Below are positions 1 through 9,222 of a stretch of DNA of 36,511 bases, in pieces; position 1 is the stretch's first letter, and each line of letters starts with the position of its first letter. Below the pieces are notes generated by a model. It did no database searches. It saw only the letters and a program-made list of their open reading frames with translations, and was not told where the DNA came from. A program made the translations under genes and the position numbers. This DNA comes from Betaproteobacteria bacterium (GTDB lineage: Bacteria > Pseudomonadota > Gammaproteobacteria > Burkholderiales > Burkholderiaceae_C): NCBI GenBank assembly GCA_010030205.1, contig RGQD01000010.1:1-36511 (forward strand). Reading direction: 5' to 3'.

Positions 1-1
1 G

Positions 2-325
2 GGCTTTTGGGCCTGCACCCGCTGCGCCCAGAACCTGGGCCAAGCCGACCCGGGTGCGATCGTCTGGGACGAGATCGTGGCATTCTGGCTCGTGCTGTGG
101 CTGGTGATGCCGACCGGGTTCTGGGGTCAGGCGGTCGCTTTTGTGCTGTTCCGCTTCTTCGATGCCGCCAAGCCCGGACCGGTGGGCTGGGCCGACCGGC
201 GCTTCAAGCTCGCGCCTGGCCAGACCATCGGCTGGCGACAGGGATTTGGCATCTTGTTCGACGACTTGGTCGCGGCGCTGTGCACCCTGCTGGTGATCGC
301 TTTGTGGCGCAGGTGGGTCGGATGA
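2..325 (+). CDS. pgpA: Phosphatidylglycerophosphatase A, C-terminal part
   Basis: Partial gene: the reading frame is open from base 2 and the start lies before the window. The PgpA family dephosphorylates phosphatidylglycerophosphate to phosphatidylglycerol at the inner membrane. The visible part contains the family's conserved block [12 protein letters not shown], followed by hydrophobic segments ([12 protein letters not shown] and the C-terminal [14 protein letters not shown]) and the FFDAAKPGP loop, as expected for the C-terminal two thirds of PgpA. The TGA stop at 323-325 overlaps the ATG of pncC at 322-324, which suggests translational coupling. Nothing looks damaged in the part seen. 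Confidence 0.9.
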   Translation, partial: GFWACTRCAQNLGQADPGAIVWDEIVAFWLVLWLVMPTGFWGQAVAFVLFRFFDAAKPGPVGWADRRFKLAPGQTIGWRQGFGILFDDLVAALCTLLVIALWRRWVG

Positions 326-825
326 TGCCGGATCGCTTGGTCGCGGCGCTGGCGGACGCGTTGCGTGCGCGCGGCTTGCGCATCGTCACTGCCGAGAGCT
401 GCACCGGTGGCTTGATCGCCGGCGGCTGCACCGAGTTGGCCGGCTCTAGCGATTGGTTCGAGCGCGGCTTCGTCACCTACAGCAATGAGGCCAAGGCCGA
501 GATGCTGGGCGTGGACGCAACCTTGATCGCCAGCCAGGGCGCCGTCAGTGAGCCGGTGGCGCGAGCGATGGCGGGCGGCGCGCTGACGCGATCGCGGGCC
601 GATTTGGCGGTGGCGGTGACTGGCGTGGCCGGGCCGGGCGGCGGCAGCGCGGCCAAGCCTGTGGGCACGGTCTGGCTGGCCTGGGCTTGGCGGTCGGCTG
701 ACGGCGCAGTCGAGAGCGACGCGCTGCTGCAGCGCTTTGCCGGTGACCGGACCGCGGTGCGCCAGGCGACCGTGGTCTGCGCGCTGCAAGGCCTGCTCGA
801 CCGGCTGCCGAGAAATGCGGCATGA
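322..825 (+). CDS. pncC: Nicotinamide-nucleotide amidase (CinA C-terminal domain protein)
   Basis: 167 residues, the usual size of a stand-alone CinA-C/PncC protein. The family deamidates nicotinamide mononucleotide to nicotinate mononucleotide in NAD recycling. The hallmark TAESCTGG lies near residue 30, and [10 protein letters not shown] with KPVGTVW follows around residues 105-125; these form the active-site pocket in the family. I chose the ATG at 322 because it overlaps the pgpA stop as ATGA and the family motif sits at the expected distance from the N-terminus. The frame is also open upstream to base 7, but that extension only shadows pgpA. The stop overlaps the next start (822), so pgpA, pncC and the dehydrogenase are probably one transcript. 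Confidence 0.93.
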   Translation: MMPDRLVAALADALRARGLRIVTAESCTGGLIAGGCTELAGSSDWFERGFVTYSNEAKAEMLGVDATLIASQGAVSEPVARAMAGGALTRSRADLAVAVTGVAGPGGGSAAKPVGTVWLAWAWRSADGAVESDALLQRFAGDRTAVRQATVVCALQGLLDRLPRNAA

Positions 826-1775
826 ACCTGCTGCTGGCCGGTGAACTCGACCCCGCCGAGCGCAGCGACTGGGCCACGGCGCTGCGTCTGGCCTTGCCAG
901 GCCACAGCTTGTACCTGGTGCGCGGCGAGGTGGCGGATGCCAGCATAGACGTTGCGATCGTCGCCAACCCGGCGCCTGGCAGTCTGTCTGGCCTGCCGGG
1001 ACTGCGGCTGATCCAGTCGCTGTGGGCCGGTGTCGACCGCTTGCTGGGCGACCAGACCTTGCCGGTGGGGGTACCTCTGGCGCGCATGGTTGACCCGGCG
1101 ATGAACTCGGCGATGGCTGAGACTGCGCTGTGGGCGACGCTGGCCTTGCAGCGCGGATTCTTCGAATACGCCCGCCACCAGCGGGCTTCGCGCTGGCAAG
1201 TCCATGGCCAGCGCCGCGCTGACGAGTCGCCGGTGCTGGTGCTGGGTTTTGGTCAGATGGGACGTACGGTGGCGGGCCGGTTGGCGCAGCAAGGCTATCC
1301 GGTCAGTGCTTGGCGGCGCGGCGCGACCGATGCCACTGGCGTTGAATCGCTGGCAGGCGTTCGGGTGCTGAACGGCGCGCCGGCGTTGGCCGACGCGCTG
1401 GCGCAGACCCGCATCCTGATCAACCTGCTGCCGCTGACGCCCGACACCCGCGGCCTGATCGACGCTGACCTGCTCGTAGCGCTGCCGCGTGGTGCCGGCT
1501 TGGTGAACCTGGCGCGCGGCGCCCATCTGGTCGACGCCGACCTGTTGGCGTCGTTGGCCAGTGGCCAGATCGGCCATGCAGTGCTCGACGTGTTCCAGGT
1601 CGAGCCCTTGCCCGCCGACCACGCTTTCTGGCTGCATCCCCAGGTGACCGTGCTGCCGCACGCCGCAGCGATGACCGACGCTCGCAGTGCTGCAGCCGTG
1701 GTGGCGCGCAACATCGAAGCGCTGGCCGCTGGGTTGCCTTTGCAGCACCTCGTGGAACGCGACGCGGGCTACTGA
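822..1775 (+). CDS. ghrA: Glyoxylate/hydroxypyruvate reductase A (2-hydroxyacid dehydrogenase)
   Basis: 317 residues, close to the size of GhrA. The family reduces glyoxylate and hydroxypyruvate with NADPH in the cytoplasm. The sequence has the short catalytic domain with [11 protein letters not shown], then the Rossmann dinucleotide-binding motif [15 protein letters not shown] near residues 139-153. [25 protein letters not shown] (catalytic Arg region), DVFQVEPLP (catalytic Glu) and LPHAAA (catalytic His) follow in the order typical of D-2-hydroxyacid dehydrogenases. The start overlaps the pncC stop by four bases. It converges on holA with only 22 bases between the stops. Assignment to the GhrA subgroup rather than another 2-hydroxyacid dehydrogenase rests on overall resemblance. 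Confidence 0.85.
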   Translation: MNLLLAGELDPAERSDWATALRLALPGHSLYLVRGEVADASIDVAIVANPAPGSLSGLPGLRLIQSLWAGVDRLLGDQTLPVGVPLARMVDPAMNSAMAETALWATLALQRGFFEYARHQRASRWQVHGQRRADESPVLVLGFGQMGRTVAGRLAQQGYPVSAWRRGATDATGVESLAGVRVLNGAPALADALAQTRILINLLPLTPDTRGLIDADLLVALPRGAGLVNLARGAHLVDADLLASLASGQIGHAVLDVFQVEPLPADHAFWLHPQVTVLPHAAAMTDARSAAAVVARNIEALAAGLPLQHLVERDAGY

Positions 1776-1797
1776 ACCCGGCCTGGGCGCAATCAGC

Positions 1798-2898
1798 CTA
1801 GCGAGGCTCCAGCACTTGCAGCGCCAGACCGGCGGACGCCGGCCTGCCGCGTTGTGCCGGCGTGACGGCCTGCACCAGCAGCAACGCCAGTCGGGTCAGG
1901 GCCAGCCAGGGCTCGAGCGGCCACAGCGGGTGCTTGAGCCCCTTGATCACGCCGTCGCAGATGCTGGCGGCTTGCACCAGGTGGTTGAGCTGCTCGGCGC
2001 TCAGCAGCGGCAGCGCACGTTCGAACAGCCGCTCCTTCTGGCCCCAGACCCGGTTTTCGCGCAGCGCCATGGGCAGCGGCCGACCCTGGGCCAGCGCGTC
2101 CTTGACGCGCTTGAGGTTGCGGATGTCATCGGCCAGGCTCCAGTGCACCAGCACCGCTGCCTCGCCCTCGGCGCGCAGGCCGTCGAGCATGCGCAGTACG
2201 CGGGCGGTCTGGCCGGCGAGCACCGCTTCGCCGAGCTTGAAGACGTCGTAGCGCGCGACGTTCAGGACTGCCGCCTCGACCTGCTCGAAGGCCAACTCTG
2301 CGGCGGGGTAGAGCAGCGCGAGCTTTTGCAACTCCTGGTGCGCTGCCAGCAGATTGCCTTCGACACGGTCGGCGAAAAAGGCCAAGGTCCGCTGGCCCGG
2401 TTCGCCCTCGGCCACACGCTGGCCCTGGCCAGCCAGGCGCTGGGCGATCCAGCTTGGCAGCGCGCGGCGCTCCACCGGTTCGACCTTGATCGTCAAGCCT
2501 GCCTGGTCCAGCGCGCCGAACCAGGCCGCTTGCTGCTGCTGGCGCTCGAGCTTGGGGCAATGCACCAGCGTGAGCACCTCATCGGAGAGATGACTGCAGT
2601 AGCGCTGCAAGGCCTCGGACCCATCCTTGCCCGGTTTGCCGCTGGGGATGCGGATTTCCACCAGCTGGCGTTCGCCGAACAAGCTCATCGACTGTGCCGC
2701 GCCAGCCAGGCTCGACCAGTCGAAATGCGCACCGCTGACGGTGAAGACCTGGCGTTCGGTATGGCCGGCGGCGCGCGCGGCAGCGCGGACCGCGTCGCCG
2801 GCCTCCTGCGCCAGCAGCGGCTCGTCGCCGTGAATGGTGTAGACCCGCTGCAGGCCGCGGGCCAGGTGGGCGTTGAGCTGATCGGCGCGCAGTTGCAT
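1798..2898 (-). CDS. holA: DNA polymerase III subunit delta
   Basis: 366 residues, normal for HolA. Delta is the clamp-loader wrench that opens the beta sliding clamp during replication. The N-terminus (MQLRADQLNAHLARGLQRVY, then IHGDEPLLAQEAGDAVR) is the standard beginning of the family. SLFGERQLVEIRIPSGKPG near residues 74-92 carries the clamp-binding region. GNLLAAHQELQKLALLYP and the C-terminal helical domain with WSLADDIRNLKRVK follow. It is the last gene of a seven-gene minus-strand unit and starts 6 bases after the lptE stop, an arrangement common in proteobacteria. Confidence 0.95.
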   Translation of the reverse strand: MQLRADQLNAHLARGLQRVYTIHGDEPLLAQEAGDAVRAAARAAGHTERQVFTVSGAHFDWSSLAGAAQSMSLFGERQLVEIRIPSGKPGKDGSEALQRYCSHLSDEVLTLVHCPKLERQQQQAAWFGALDQAGLTIKVEPVERRALPSWIAQRLAGQGQRVAEGEPGQRTLAFFADRVEGNLLAAHQELQKLALLYPAAELAFEQVEAAVLNVARYDVFKLGEAVLAGQTARVLRMLDGLRAEGEAAVLVHWSLADDIRNLKRVKDALAQGRPLPMALRENRVWGQKERLFERALPLLSAEQLNHLVQAASICDGVIKGLKHPLWPLEPWLALTRLALLLVQAVTPAQRGRPASAGLALQVLEPR

Positions 2899-2904
2899 GG
2901 CGTT

Positions 2905-3444
2905 TCAGCGTTCGGGCGCGCTGGCGGCAGCCGGCCCATTGCCACGGGCCAGTCGGCGCAGCAGTTGCTGCACGATGTCGGTCTGCATCGCCGCGTAGAT
3001 TTCGGCCTCTTCCTGGGCTTTGGCCAGCGCGAAACTCTCGCTGTAGCTCAGGTCGCGTGACAGCAGCAATTCGGTGGCGGGGATCAGCTCGCGCCCGCCG
3101 GGTGTGCTGAGGCGGAATTCGAACCTGAGCCGCAGCTGCAGCTCACGCACCTGGCCTGCCGCCGTCGACGCGACCACACTTCTCTCGCGCCGGTCGGTCA
3201 GCACCTGCAACACCACCTCGGCCTGCGCCGGACTGGCCACCGCCAACTCACCCAGCCTGGTGCGCAATTCCGCGCCCAGCGCCGAGCGGGCGGCAAAGCC
3301 CGTCAGTGCGATGCGAGAGAAAGGCAGCGGCGGCGTGCGGCGCAACTCGAAGCCGCAACCCGGCAACCAGCTCAGGGCCGCCAGCGCGCCCAACCAGCGG
3401 CGGCGCGCGAGAACGCACGGGTCGTTCGGCCTTCGGTTTGGCAT
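2905..3444 (-). CDS. lptE: LPS-assembly lipoprotein LptE
   Basis: 179 residues. LptE plugs the LptD barrel and helps insert lipopolysaccharide into the outer leaflet. The N-terminus has a basic stretch (ARRRWLG), a hydrophobic core (ALAALSWLPG) and a cysteine at about residue 30 (LPGCGFELRR). This fits a lipoprotein signal peptide, and the GFELR sequence just after the cysteine is typical of LptE. The rest follows the family pattern: LTGFAARSALGAEL, then beta strands RELQLRLRFEFRL, and LLLSRDLSYSESFALAKAQEE near the end. It lies between leuS (9 bases upstream) and holA (6 bases downstream), the normal context for this gene. Confidence 0.92.
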   Translation of the reverse strand: MPNRRPNDPCVLARRRWLGALAALSWLPGCGFELRRTPPLPFSRIALTGFAARSALGAELRTRLGELAVASPAQAEVVLQVLTDRRERSVVASTAAGQVRELQLRLRFEFRLSTPGGRELIPATELLLSRDLSYSESFALAKAQEEAEIYAAMQTDIVQQLLRRLARGNGPAAASAPER

Positions 3445-3453
3445 GGATGTCGA

Positions 3454-6204
3454 TCAGACCACCACGTTGACCAGCCGGCCGGGCACCACGATCACCTTCT
3501 TGGCCTGTTTGCCTTCTGAGAACTTGGCGAATTCGGGCGAGGCCAGCGCGGCAGCCTCGATGGCCGCCTTGTCGGCCGTCGCCGGCACCAGGATCGCACC
3601 GCGCATCTTGCCGCTGATCTGCAACACCAGTTCGATCTCGTCGCGCAGCAGTGCGGACTCATCGACCACCGGCCAGGGCGCGTCCAGCAGGTCGCCAAGC
3701 GCGTCGGCGTAGCCCAGCCCGGCCCACAGGTTGTGCGTGATGTGCGGACAGGCCGGGTAGAGACCGCGCAGCAGCACCGAGAAGCCTTCGCGCAACACCG
3801 CGCCATCGCCGGCGCTGCCATCGGGCTTGAAGCCCTCCAGCGCGTTGAGCAGCTTCATCGCCCCCGACACCACGGTGTTGTACTGCATGCGCTCGTAGTC
3901 GTAGCTCACCTGGCGCAGCACCAGGTGCACCTCGCGGCGCAGGCCCTTCGCTTCGGGGCGCAATCTGGCTGGCAGCGGGCCAGCGGCTCGCAGCAGGTCG
4001 GCATGCTTGGCGCCGAAACCCCAGACCCGCTTCAGAAAGCGGTGCGCACCCTCGACGCCGGCGTCGTTCCACTCCAAGGTCTGCTCGGGCGGCGATGCGA
4101 ACATCACGAACAGCCGCGCGGTGTCGGCACCGTACTGATCGATCAGGGCCTGCGGGTCGACCCCGTTGTTCTTCGACTTGGACATCGTGCCCACGCCCTC
4201 GTAGTCGACCAGCGAGCCGTCGCTCTTGAGCCGCGCGCCGGTGACCTTGCCTGACTCGTCGCGCAGGTCGACCACATCGGCGGGCCAGAAGTAGTCGATG
4301 CCGCCGGTAGCGCCGCGCCGGCTGTAAATGTGATTGAGCACCATGCCTTGCGTCAGCAGCTTGGTGAAGGGCTCGCTGACGCTGACCAGGCCGAGGTCGC
4401 GCATCACCTTGGTCCAGAAACGGGCGTAGAGCAAATGCAGGATCGCATGCTCGATGCCGCCGATGTACTGGTCCATCCCCGGCCCACCGGCCTGGGACCC
4501 GGCGGCGGGCATCCAGTACTTCGTGCCATCGGCCACCATCGCCTGCGGGTTGCCCGGGTCGCAATAGCGCATGAAGTACCACGAGCTGTCGACGAAGGTG
4601 TCCATCGTGTCGGTCTCGCGCCGCGCCGGCTTGCCGCAGCGCGGGCAAGCGACGTTGAGAAAATCGGCGCGCTTGTTCAGCGGGTTGCCGCTGCCGTCGG
4701 GGATGCAGTCTTCGGGCAGCACCACCGGCAGATCTTTGTCGGGCACCGGCACGGCACCGCACCCCGGGGTCGGGCCCCCGGGACCATCACTGTCATCGCA
4801 GTGGATGATGGGGATTGGCGTGCCCCAGTAGCGCTGGCGGCTGACGCCCCAGTCGCGCAGCCGCCAAGTCGTCTTCTTCTCGCCTAGGCCTTTTTCGGCC
4901 AGCAACTCGGCCACTTTCGCCACCGCCGGCTTGAAGGCCAGGCCATCGAGGAATTCGAAACCAGGCCCCGAGTTGACGCAGCGCCCGCGTTGTTTGTCGG
5001 CGTAACTGTCGGCCCAGGTCTCGGTGGAAAACGCTTCGCCGTCGACCGCGACCACGGGCCGGATGGCCAGGCCGTATTTCCTGGCAAAGACGAAATCGCG
5101 CTCGTCGTGCGCCGGCACGCCCATCACCGCGCCATCGCCATAGCTCATCAGCACGTAGTTGCCGACCCAGACCTCGACCGCCGCGCCGGTCAGCGGGTGC
5201 TTGACCGTCAAGCCGGTGGGCACGCCTTTTTTCTCCTGGGTGGCCAATTCGGCCTCGGTGCTGCCCCCGCCCTGGCACTCGGCGATGAAGGCCGCCACTG
5301 CGGGCTGCGAGGCCGCAGCGTGCAGCGCCAGCGGGTGCTCGGGCGCCACAGCGCAGAAGGTCACGCCCATGATGGTGTCGGCGCGGGTGGTGAACACCCA
5401 GAGCCGGCCATCGCCGATGGTCGCGCCGGCGCCACCGGTGATCTGGTGCGGGAACGCGAAGCGCACGCCCTCGCTCTTGCCGATCCAGTTTTCCTGCATC
5501 AAGCGCACACGCTCGGGCCAGCCGGCGAGGTAGTTGGCGTCGGCGGGGTTGTTCACCGCCGACAGCAGTTCATCGGCGTACTGGGTGATCTTGAGGTAGT
5601 AGCCGGGAATCTCACGCTTCTCGATCACCGCGCCCGAACGCCAACCCTTGCCGTCGATCACCTGCTCGTTGGCCAGCACGGTCTGGTCGACCGGATCCCA
5701 GTTCACGACCTGGGTGCGGCGCTCGGCGATGCCTTTTTCCAGCATGCGCAGGAACAGCCACTGGTTCCATCGGTAATACGCCGGCGTACAGGTGGCGACC
5801 TCGCGCGACCAGTCGATGGCCAGGCCCATGGCCTGCATCTGGGCCTTCATGTGGGCGATGTTGTCGTAGGTCCACTGGGCTGGCGGCACACCGTTTTTCA
5901 TTGCCGCGTTCTCGGCTGGCAGGCCGAAAGCGTCCCAGCCCATGGGCATCAGGACATTGAATCCCATCATGCGCAGCTGGCGCGCCAGCATGTCGTTGAT
6001 GGTGTAGTTGCGCACATGGCCCATGTGCAGCTTGCCGCTCGGGTAAGGCAGCATCGAGCAAGCGTAGTACTTAGGCTTGAGATTGCCGAGGCTGTCGCGG
6101 GGGTCTTCGGTGACGCGGTAGGCGTCATGGCCGTTCCACAGCGGCTGCGCCCAGTGGCTGTGGGCGGCGGTTTCAAGTTCGGCGGGTGCGTATTTCTCGT
6201 TCAT
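3454..6204 (-). CDS. leuS: Leucine-tRNA ligase
   Basis: 916 residues; it charges tRNA-Leu with leucine. The class I signatures are present: the HIGH-type motif as [15 protein letters not shown] and the KMSKS motif as [10 protein letters not shown]. The editing domain ([20 protein letters not shown]) and the CPRCGKPA zinc-site cysteines with [14 protein letters not shown] are also present. I chose the ATG at 6202-6204 because it begins [11 protein letters not shown], as family members do; the frame is open further upstream, but those 36 residues look non-coding. One oddity is that the first cysteine pair, commonly CxxC in relatives as I recall them, is spread to C-x12-C by a Gly/Pro/Asp-rich insert (bases 4759-4800). 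Confidence 0.97.
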   Translation of the reverse strand: MNEKYAPAELETAAHSHWAQPLWNGHDAYRVTEDPRDSLGNLKPKYYACSMLPYPSGKLHMGHVRNYTINDMLARQLRMMGFNVLMPMGWDAFGLPAENAAMKNGVPPAQWTYDNIAHMKAQMQAMGLAIDWSREVATCTPAYYRWNQWLFLRMLEKGIAERRTQVVNWDPVDQTVLANEQVIDGKGWRSGAVIEKREIPGYYLKITQYADELLSAVNNPADANYLAGWPERVRLMQENWIGKSEGVRFAFPHQITGGAGATIGDGRLWVFTTRADTIMGVTFCAVAPEHPLALHAAASQPAVAAFIAECQGGGSTEAELATQEKKGVPTGLTVKHPLTGAAVEVWVGNYVLMSYGDGAVMGVPAHDERDFVFARKYGLAIRPVVAVDGEAFSTETWADSYADKQRGRCVNSGPGFEFLDGLAFKPAVAKVAELLAEKGLGEKKTTWRLRDWGVSRQRYWGTPIPIIHCDDSDGPGGPTPGCGAVPVPDKDLPVVLPEDCIPDGSGNPLNKRADFLNVACPRCGKPARRETDTMDTFVDSSWYFMRYCDPGNPQAMVADGTKYWMPAAGSQAGGPGMDQYIGGIEHAILHLLYARFWTKVMRDLGLVSVSEPFTKLLTQGMVLNHIYSRRGATGGIDYFWPADVVDLRDESGKVTGARLKSDGSLVDYEGVGTMSKSKNNGVDPQALIDQYGADTARLFVMFASPPEQTLEWNDAGVEGAHRFLKRVWGFGAKHADLLRAAGPLPARLRPEAKGLRREVHLVLRQVSYDYERMQYNTVVSGAMKLLNALEGFKPDGSAGDGAVLREGFSVLLRGLYPACPHITHNLWAGLGYADALGDLLDAPWPVVDESALLRDEIELVLQISGKMRGAILVPATADKAAIEAAALASPEFAKFSEGKQAKKVIVVPGRLVNVVV

Positions 6205-6232
6205 CGCGCCGATTGTAGGAGGGGGTGCTGCG

Positions 6233-6685
6233 CTACTTGGGCGGGTCCGCGGGCCTGTGACCAGGCACCTGGGCGGCCGTTTCGGTGACGAAGCCGATGC
6301 GCGACAGCCCACCCGCCTGCACCAGCCCGATCAACTCGGCGATGCGGCCATAGGGCACGCTCTTGTCGGCGCGCAGCTGCAGTTCGGTGGCCGGGTTGCG
6401 TGCCGCAGCTTCGCGAACCCGGGATGTCAGCACCGCGTCGGCCAGCGGCTCGTCGCCCCAGAACAACTGGCCTTGCGCGTCGACTGCCACACTGACGAAC
6501 TGGGCTGCGCTGCCGGCCTGCGCGCCGGCGGCGTTGGGCAGGTCAAGGCGCAGGCTGTTGCTCATCAGCGGTGCGGTGATGATGAAAATCACCAGCAACA
6601 CCAGCATCACGTCGATCAATGGCGTCATGTTGATGTCGCTCATCGGTTGCGAACTGCCTGATCGCTGCAGCCTGCCGAAGGCCAT
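6233..6685 (-). CDS. exbD: ExbD/TolR family biopolymer transport protein
   Basis: 150 residues. ExbD/TolR proteins work with an ExbB/TolQ partner to turn proton flow into work on outer-membrane systems. The N-terminal cytoplasmic tail ends in [19 protein letters not shown], the family's signature, with the essential membrane aspartate in PLIDV. One transmembrane helix (about residues 22-43) is followed by a periplasmic domain that includes [14 protein letters not shown], a conserved ExbD/TolR element. It starts 3 bases after the exbB stop. Whether the pair serves TonB receptors or the Tol-Pal system cannot be decided here, because neither TonB nor TolA/TolB is nearby. Confidence 0.92.
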   Translation of the reverse strand: MAFGRLQRSGSSQPMSDINMTPLIDVMLVLLVIFIITAPLMSNSLRLDLPNAAGAQAGSAAQFVSVAVDAQGQLFWGDEPLADAVLTSRVREAAARNPATELQLRADKSVPYGRIAELIGLVQAGGLSRIGFVTETAAQVPGHRPADPPK

Positions 6686-6688
6686 ACT

Positions 6689-7351
6689 TCAGGGCTCCGA
6701 TGAAGTGTGAGCGTCCAGCGACATCTCGCGCAGGTCGTGGGCGAAACCTTCGAGCTCTGCCTCGCAGGCCGCGACCCACTTGCCGAACAGGTTGTAGGCC
6801 AGTACCGCGGGAATCGCCACCGCCAGTCCGGCTGCCGTCATGATCAGCGCCTCGCCGACCGGACCAGCCACTTTGTCGATGGTGATCGTGCCGGCCGCCG
6901 AAATACTCAGCAGCGCGTGGTAAATGCCCCAGACGGTGCCGAACAGGCCAATGAATGGCGAGGTGCTGCCGATCGAGGCCAGCAGCACCTGTCCGAACTG
7001 CAGGTGGGCCAGGCTGTGGTGGAGCGCATCGCGCAAGCGCCGCGTCAGCTGCGATGCGCCGCTCGCACGACTGGCCAGCGTGCCTATTGCATCGGTCGAG
7101 GTGCTGGCCAGCAGCAAGGGCAGCAGCACCTGCTCGCGATCGAGCGCGAGCAGCCTGGCGCTGCCCGCCGCCAGCGTGTCTGCGGCCCAGAATGCCGGCA
7201 CGGCACGGGCGATGTCGTGTCTTGTGCGCAGCAAGACCCAGCCTTTCCACGCGATCAGCACCCAAGCGCTGACCGACATCGCCAGCAGCAGCGCCACCAC
7301 CGTGCGGCCGATCGCGTCGCTTTCGGCCCAAAACGCGGCCAAGCCTTCCAT
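6689..7351 (-). CDS. exbB: MotA/TolQ/ExbB proton channel family protein
   Basis: 220 residues from the ATG at 7349-7351. The family forms the inner-membrane proton channel that pairs with ExbD/TolR. An N-terminal membrane helix (VVALLLAMSVSAWVLIAW) is followed by a cytoplasmic loop. The conserved core LASIGSTSPFIGLFGTVWG, then AGPVGEALIMTAAGLAVAIP AVLAYN, forms the second and third helices lining the channel. The ATG shares its last base with the dapB stop (TGATG). A GTG one codon upstream is also possible and would add one residue. It is the third gene of the bamE-dapB-exbB-exbD-leuS-lptE-holA unit. Confidence 0.92.
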   Translation of the reverse strand: MEGLAAFWAESDAIGRTVVALLLAMSVSAWVLIAWKGWVLLRTRHDIARAVPAFWAADTLAAGSARLLALDREQVLLPLLLASTSTDAIGTLASRASGASQLTRRLRDALHHSLAHLQFGQVLLASIGSTSPFIGLFGTVWGIYHALLSISAAGTITIDKVAGPVGEALIMTAAGLAVAIPAVLAYNLFGKWVAACEAELEGFAHDLREMSLDAHTSSEP

Positions 7352-8163
7352 CACGCCAGTCCGAGCACGTCGTTCATGTCGAACAGCCCATGGTCTCGGC
7401 TGGCCAGGAAGCGCGCGGCCCGCAGACTGCCTTGGGCATAAGTGGCGCGGCTGGAGCTCTTGTGGCTGATTTCGATGCGTTCGCCGGTGCCAGCGAACAG
7501 CACGGTGTGGTCGCCGACGATGTCACCGCCACGGATGGCGGCAAAGCCGATGCTCGACGGGTCGCGCTCGCCGGTCACGCCGTGACGGGCATAGACCGCG
7601 CAATCCTTCAGGTCGCGGCCCAGCGCATGCGCCAGCACCTCACCGATTTGCAGCGCGGTGCCGCTGGGCGCATCCACCTTGTGGCGGTGATGCGCCTCGA
7701 TCACCTCGATGTCGTAACCGGTGTTCAGTGCACGCGCAGCTTGGTCGAGCAGCTTGAGCATCACGTTCACGCCCACGCTCATGTTGGGCGCCATCATCAA
7801 CGCGATCTGGCCGGCATGGTCGGTGATCTCGGCCTTTTGGGCCGGCGTGAAGCCGGTGGTGCCGATCACCGCCTTGACGCCGAGCGCGCGGCAGACGGCC
7901 AGATGCACCAGCGTGCCTTCGGGGCGGGTGAAGTCGATCAGCAGTTGGGCCTGGGCCAAGCCTTGACGCAGGTCGCTGGTGATCGTCACGCCAGTGCTGC
8001 GGCCAGCGAAGGCGCCGGCGTCCTGACCCAAAGCCGGGCTGTCGGCGATGTCGAGCGCGCCGGTCAGCAAGCAGTCGGGTGCTGCCAGCACGGCTTCGAT
8101 CAGCATGCGGCCCATCCGGCCTGAGGCGCCGGCAATTGCGATGCGCAGGCGGCTGTCGCTCAT
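7351..8163 (-). CDS. dapB: 4-hydroxy-tetrahydrodipicolinate reductase
   Basis: 270 residues, normal length. DapB makes tetrahydrodipicolinate for lysine and peptidoglycan diaminopimelate synthesis, using NAD(P)H in the cytoplasm. The Rossmann motif GASGRMGRM is at residues 12-20, and VIGTTGF and APNMSVGVN follow. The family signature [16 protein letters not shown] is at about residues 157-171 and holds the catalytic histidine and lysine. The start overlaps the bamE stop by four bases (ATGA), and the stop overlaps exbB by one base, so the three are probably translationally coupled. Confidence 0.97.
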   Translation of the reverse strand: MSDSRLRIAIAGASGRMGRMLIEAVLAAPDCLLTGALDIADSPALGQDAGAFAGRSTGVTITSDLRQGLAQAQLLIDFTRPEGTLVHLAVCRALGVKAVIGTTGFTPAQKAEITDHAGQIALMMAPNMSVGVNVMLKLLDQAARALNTGYDIEVIEAHHRHKVDAPSGTALQIGEVLAHALGRDLKDCAVYARHGVTGERDPSSIGFAAIRGGDIVGDHTVLFAGTGERIEISHKSSSRATYAQGSLRAARFLASRDHGLFDMNDVLGLA

Positions 8164-8738
8164 GACGGTTCTAGCGGCGGATAGCTACGCACGGCGCCCA
8201 TTGGCAACACCGGTTCGGCGGCGGGTTTGGGCGGGGGCGGCAGGGCCTGCTTCTGCTCAGGCGTGAGTTCAAGCAGCGGCGCAGCGATCCGGGGTCTGGT
8301 GCGGCTGATCGAGGCCACGAACTCCTGCTCGCTGGGCAGCTCGGGCGAATCCAGCCGCTCCAGCTTGTCGCCTTTGAACAGCGCGACGATGGCCCGGCGC
8401 TGCGGTTCGGTGCCGGGGCGCAAGATCGTGAACACGTAGTCCCAGCGATCAGCGTGGAACACATCGGTCAGCATCGGCGAGCCGAGGATGTCGCGAACCT
8501 GTGCTCTGGACATGCCGGGTTTGACCATCGCGGCTTGCTCGCGTGTGACCACATTGCCCTGCACGATGTCCATCCGATAGGGTTTGATGAAACCCAGCAG
8601 GTCACCGCCCGCTGTCAGGGATGGTAGGGATGGCAGCGAGGGCATCGAAGGCAGCGACGAACAGCCGACCATCACCAACAGCAGCGTCAAGGAGCCAGCG
8701 CGGCGAGCAAGGGGGTGGATTGTCAATTGGCCTGCCAT
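8160..8738 (-). CDS. bamE: Outer membrane protein assembly factor BamE
   Basis: 192 residues from the ATG at 8736-8738. BamE is a small lipoprotein of the BAM complex, which inserts beta barrels into the outer membrane. The N-terminus has a basic start, a hydrophobic core (LTLLLVMVG) and a lipobox cysteine (VGCSS). A low-complexity [15 protein letters not shown] linker and then the BamE fold follow: [16 protein letters not shown], then [20 protein letters not shown] and DRWDYVF. The C-terminal tail is Pro-rich and longer than in E. coli. The frame is open upstream to 8999, but that part overlaps fur in antisense and lacks a signal peptide. It diverges from fur, the usual Burkholderiales arrangement. 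Confidence 0.94.
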   Translation of the reverse strand: MAGQLTIHPLARRAGSLTLLLVMVGCSSLPSMPSLPSLPSLTAGGDLLGFIKPYRMDIVQGNVVTREQAAMVKPGMSRAQVRDILGSPMLTDVFHADRWDYVFTILRPGTEPQRRAIVALFKGDKLERLDSPELPSEQEFVASISRTRPRIAAPLLELTPEQKQALPPPPKPAAEPVLPMGAVRSYPPLEPS

Positions 8739-8841
8739 GCTTTGTGAGGTGGGGACTGCGTTGGCACAGGGCGGGCGCCACGCAGCTGGATATGATTCGG
8801 CAATTCTAGCCATCCACCCTGCCGCACCTGGCGGGCCCTCC

Positions 8842-9171
8842 ATGACGCATGCCGACGAACTCAAGAGCAGCGGCCTGAAGGCCACGCTGCCGCGCATCAA
8901 GGTCCTCGAAGTCTTCCAGCGCACCGCGCAACGGCATATGAACGCCGAGGATGTGTTCAAGGCCTTGTTGCAAGACGGCGCCGATGTCGGGCTGGCCACG
9001 GTCTACCGTGTGCTGATGCAGTTCGAGCAGGCGGGACTGCTGTCACGCAGCCACTTCGAGTCAGGCAAATCGGTGTTCGAGCTGAACGAAGGCCAGCATC
9101 ACGACCACCTGGTCTGCCTGACTTGCGGTCGGGTCGAAGAGTTCTTTGATGCGGGTTTGCATCAAGCCTGA
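8842..9171 (+). pseudogene. fur: Ferric uptake regulator Fur, C-terminally disrupted
   Basis: The frame gives 109 residues, while Fur proteins usually have about 135-150. It begins MTHADELKSSGLKATLPR and keeps the winged helix (GLATVYRVLMQFEQAGLLSR, about residues 50-70). It also keeps the HHDHLVCLTC metal-binding stretch (86-95) and GRVEEFFDA (96-104). After Ala104 the frame reads GLHQA and stops. One base out of phase, bases 9155-9193 encode VCIKPDCERRSK and a stop, which looks like the normal Fur end with its second cysteine pair. About 25 codons of the dimerisation domain appear to be missing, by a deletion whose length is 2 modulo 3. The DNA-binding half could still be made, but a normal dimer and the full set of metal sites could not. 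An assembly error is possible. Confidence 0.85.
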
Positions 9172-9193
9172 CTGCGAGCGCCGCAGCAAATAG
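9155..9193 (+). pseudogene. Out-of-frame remnant of the Fur C-terminus
   Basis: Reading from 9155 in the frame one base later than fur gives VCIKPDCERRSK followed by TAG at 9191-9193. The CxxxxC spacing and the basic end match the C-terminal structural zinc cysteines of betaproteobacterial Fur. It has no start of its own and overlaps the fur reading frame and the bases just after its stop. It is interpreted as the distal side of an internal deletion in fur. Confidence 0.7.
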
Positions 9194-9222
9194 CGGGTTT
9201 GGTGGCTGCCGGCCGATCTTGC

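Noticed and set aside
477-1748. Long open frame (423 codons) antisense to pncC and the 2-hydroxyacid dehydrogenase
   Set aside because: It is rich in Arg, Gln and His with no domain, and it mirrors well-recognised genes on the other strand; a GC-rich antisense shadow.
4990-6288. Open frame of 432 codons antisense to leuS
   Set aside because: No recognisable protein, and leuS is certain on the other strand.
8584-8841. N-terminal extension of fur upstream of 8842
   Set aside because: It runs antisense through bamE, and the Fur family begins at MTHADELK; the extension is not protein-like.
9148-9155. GATGCGGG as a recombinase or excision site
   Set aside because: The same 8-mer occurs inside intact genes at 23867 and 33007, so the sequence alone does not show a site-specific process; kept as a weaker observation on the two junctions.
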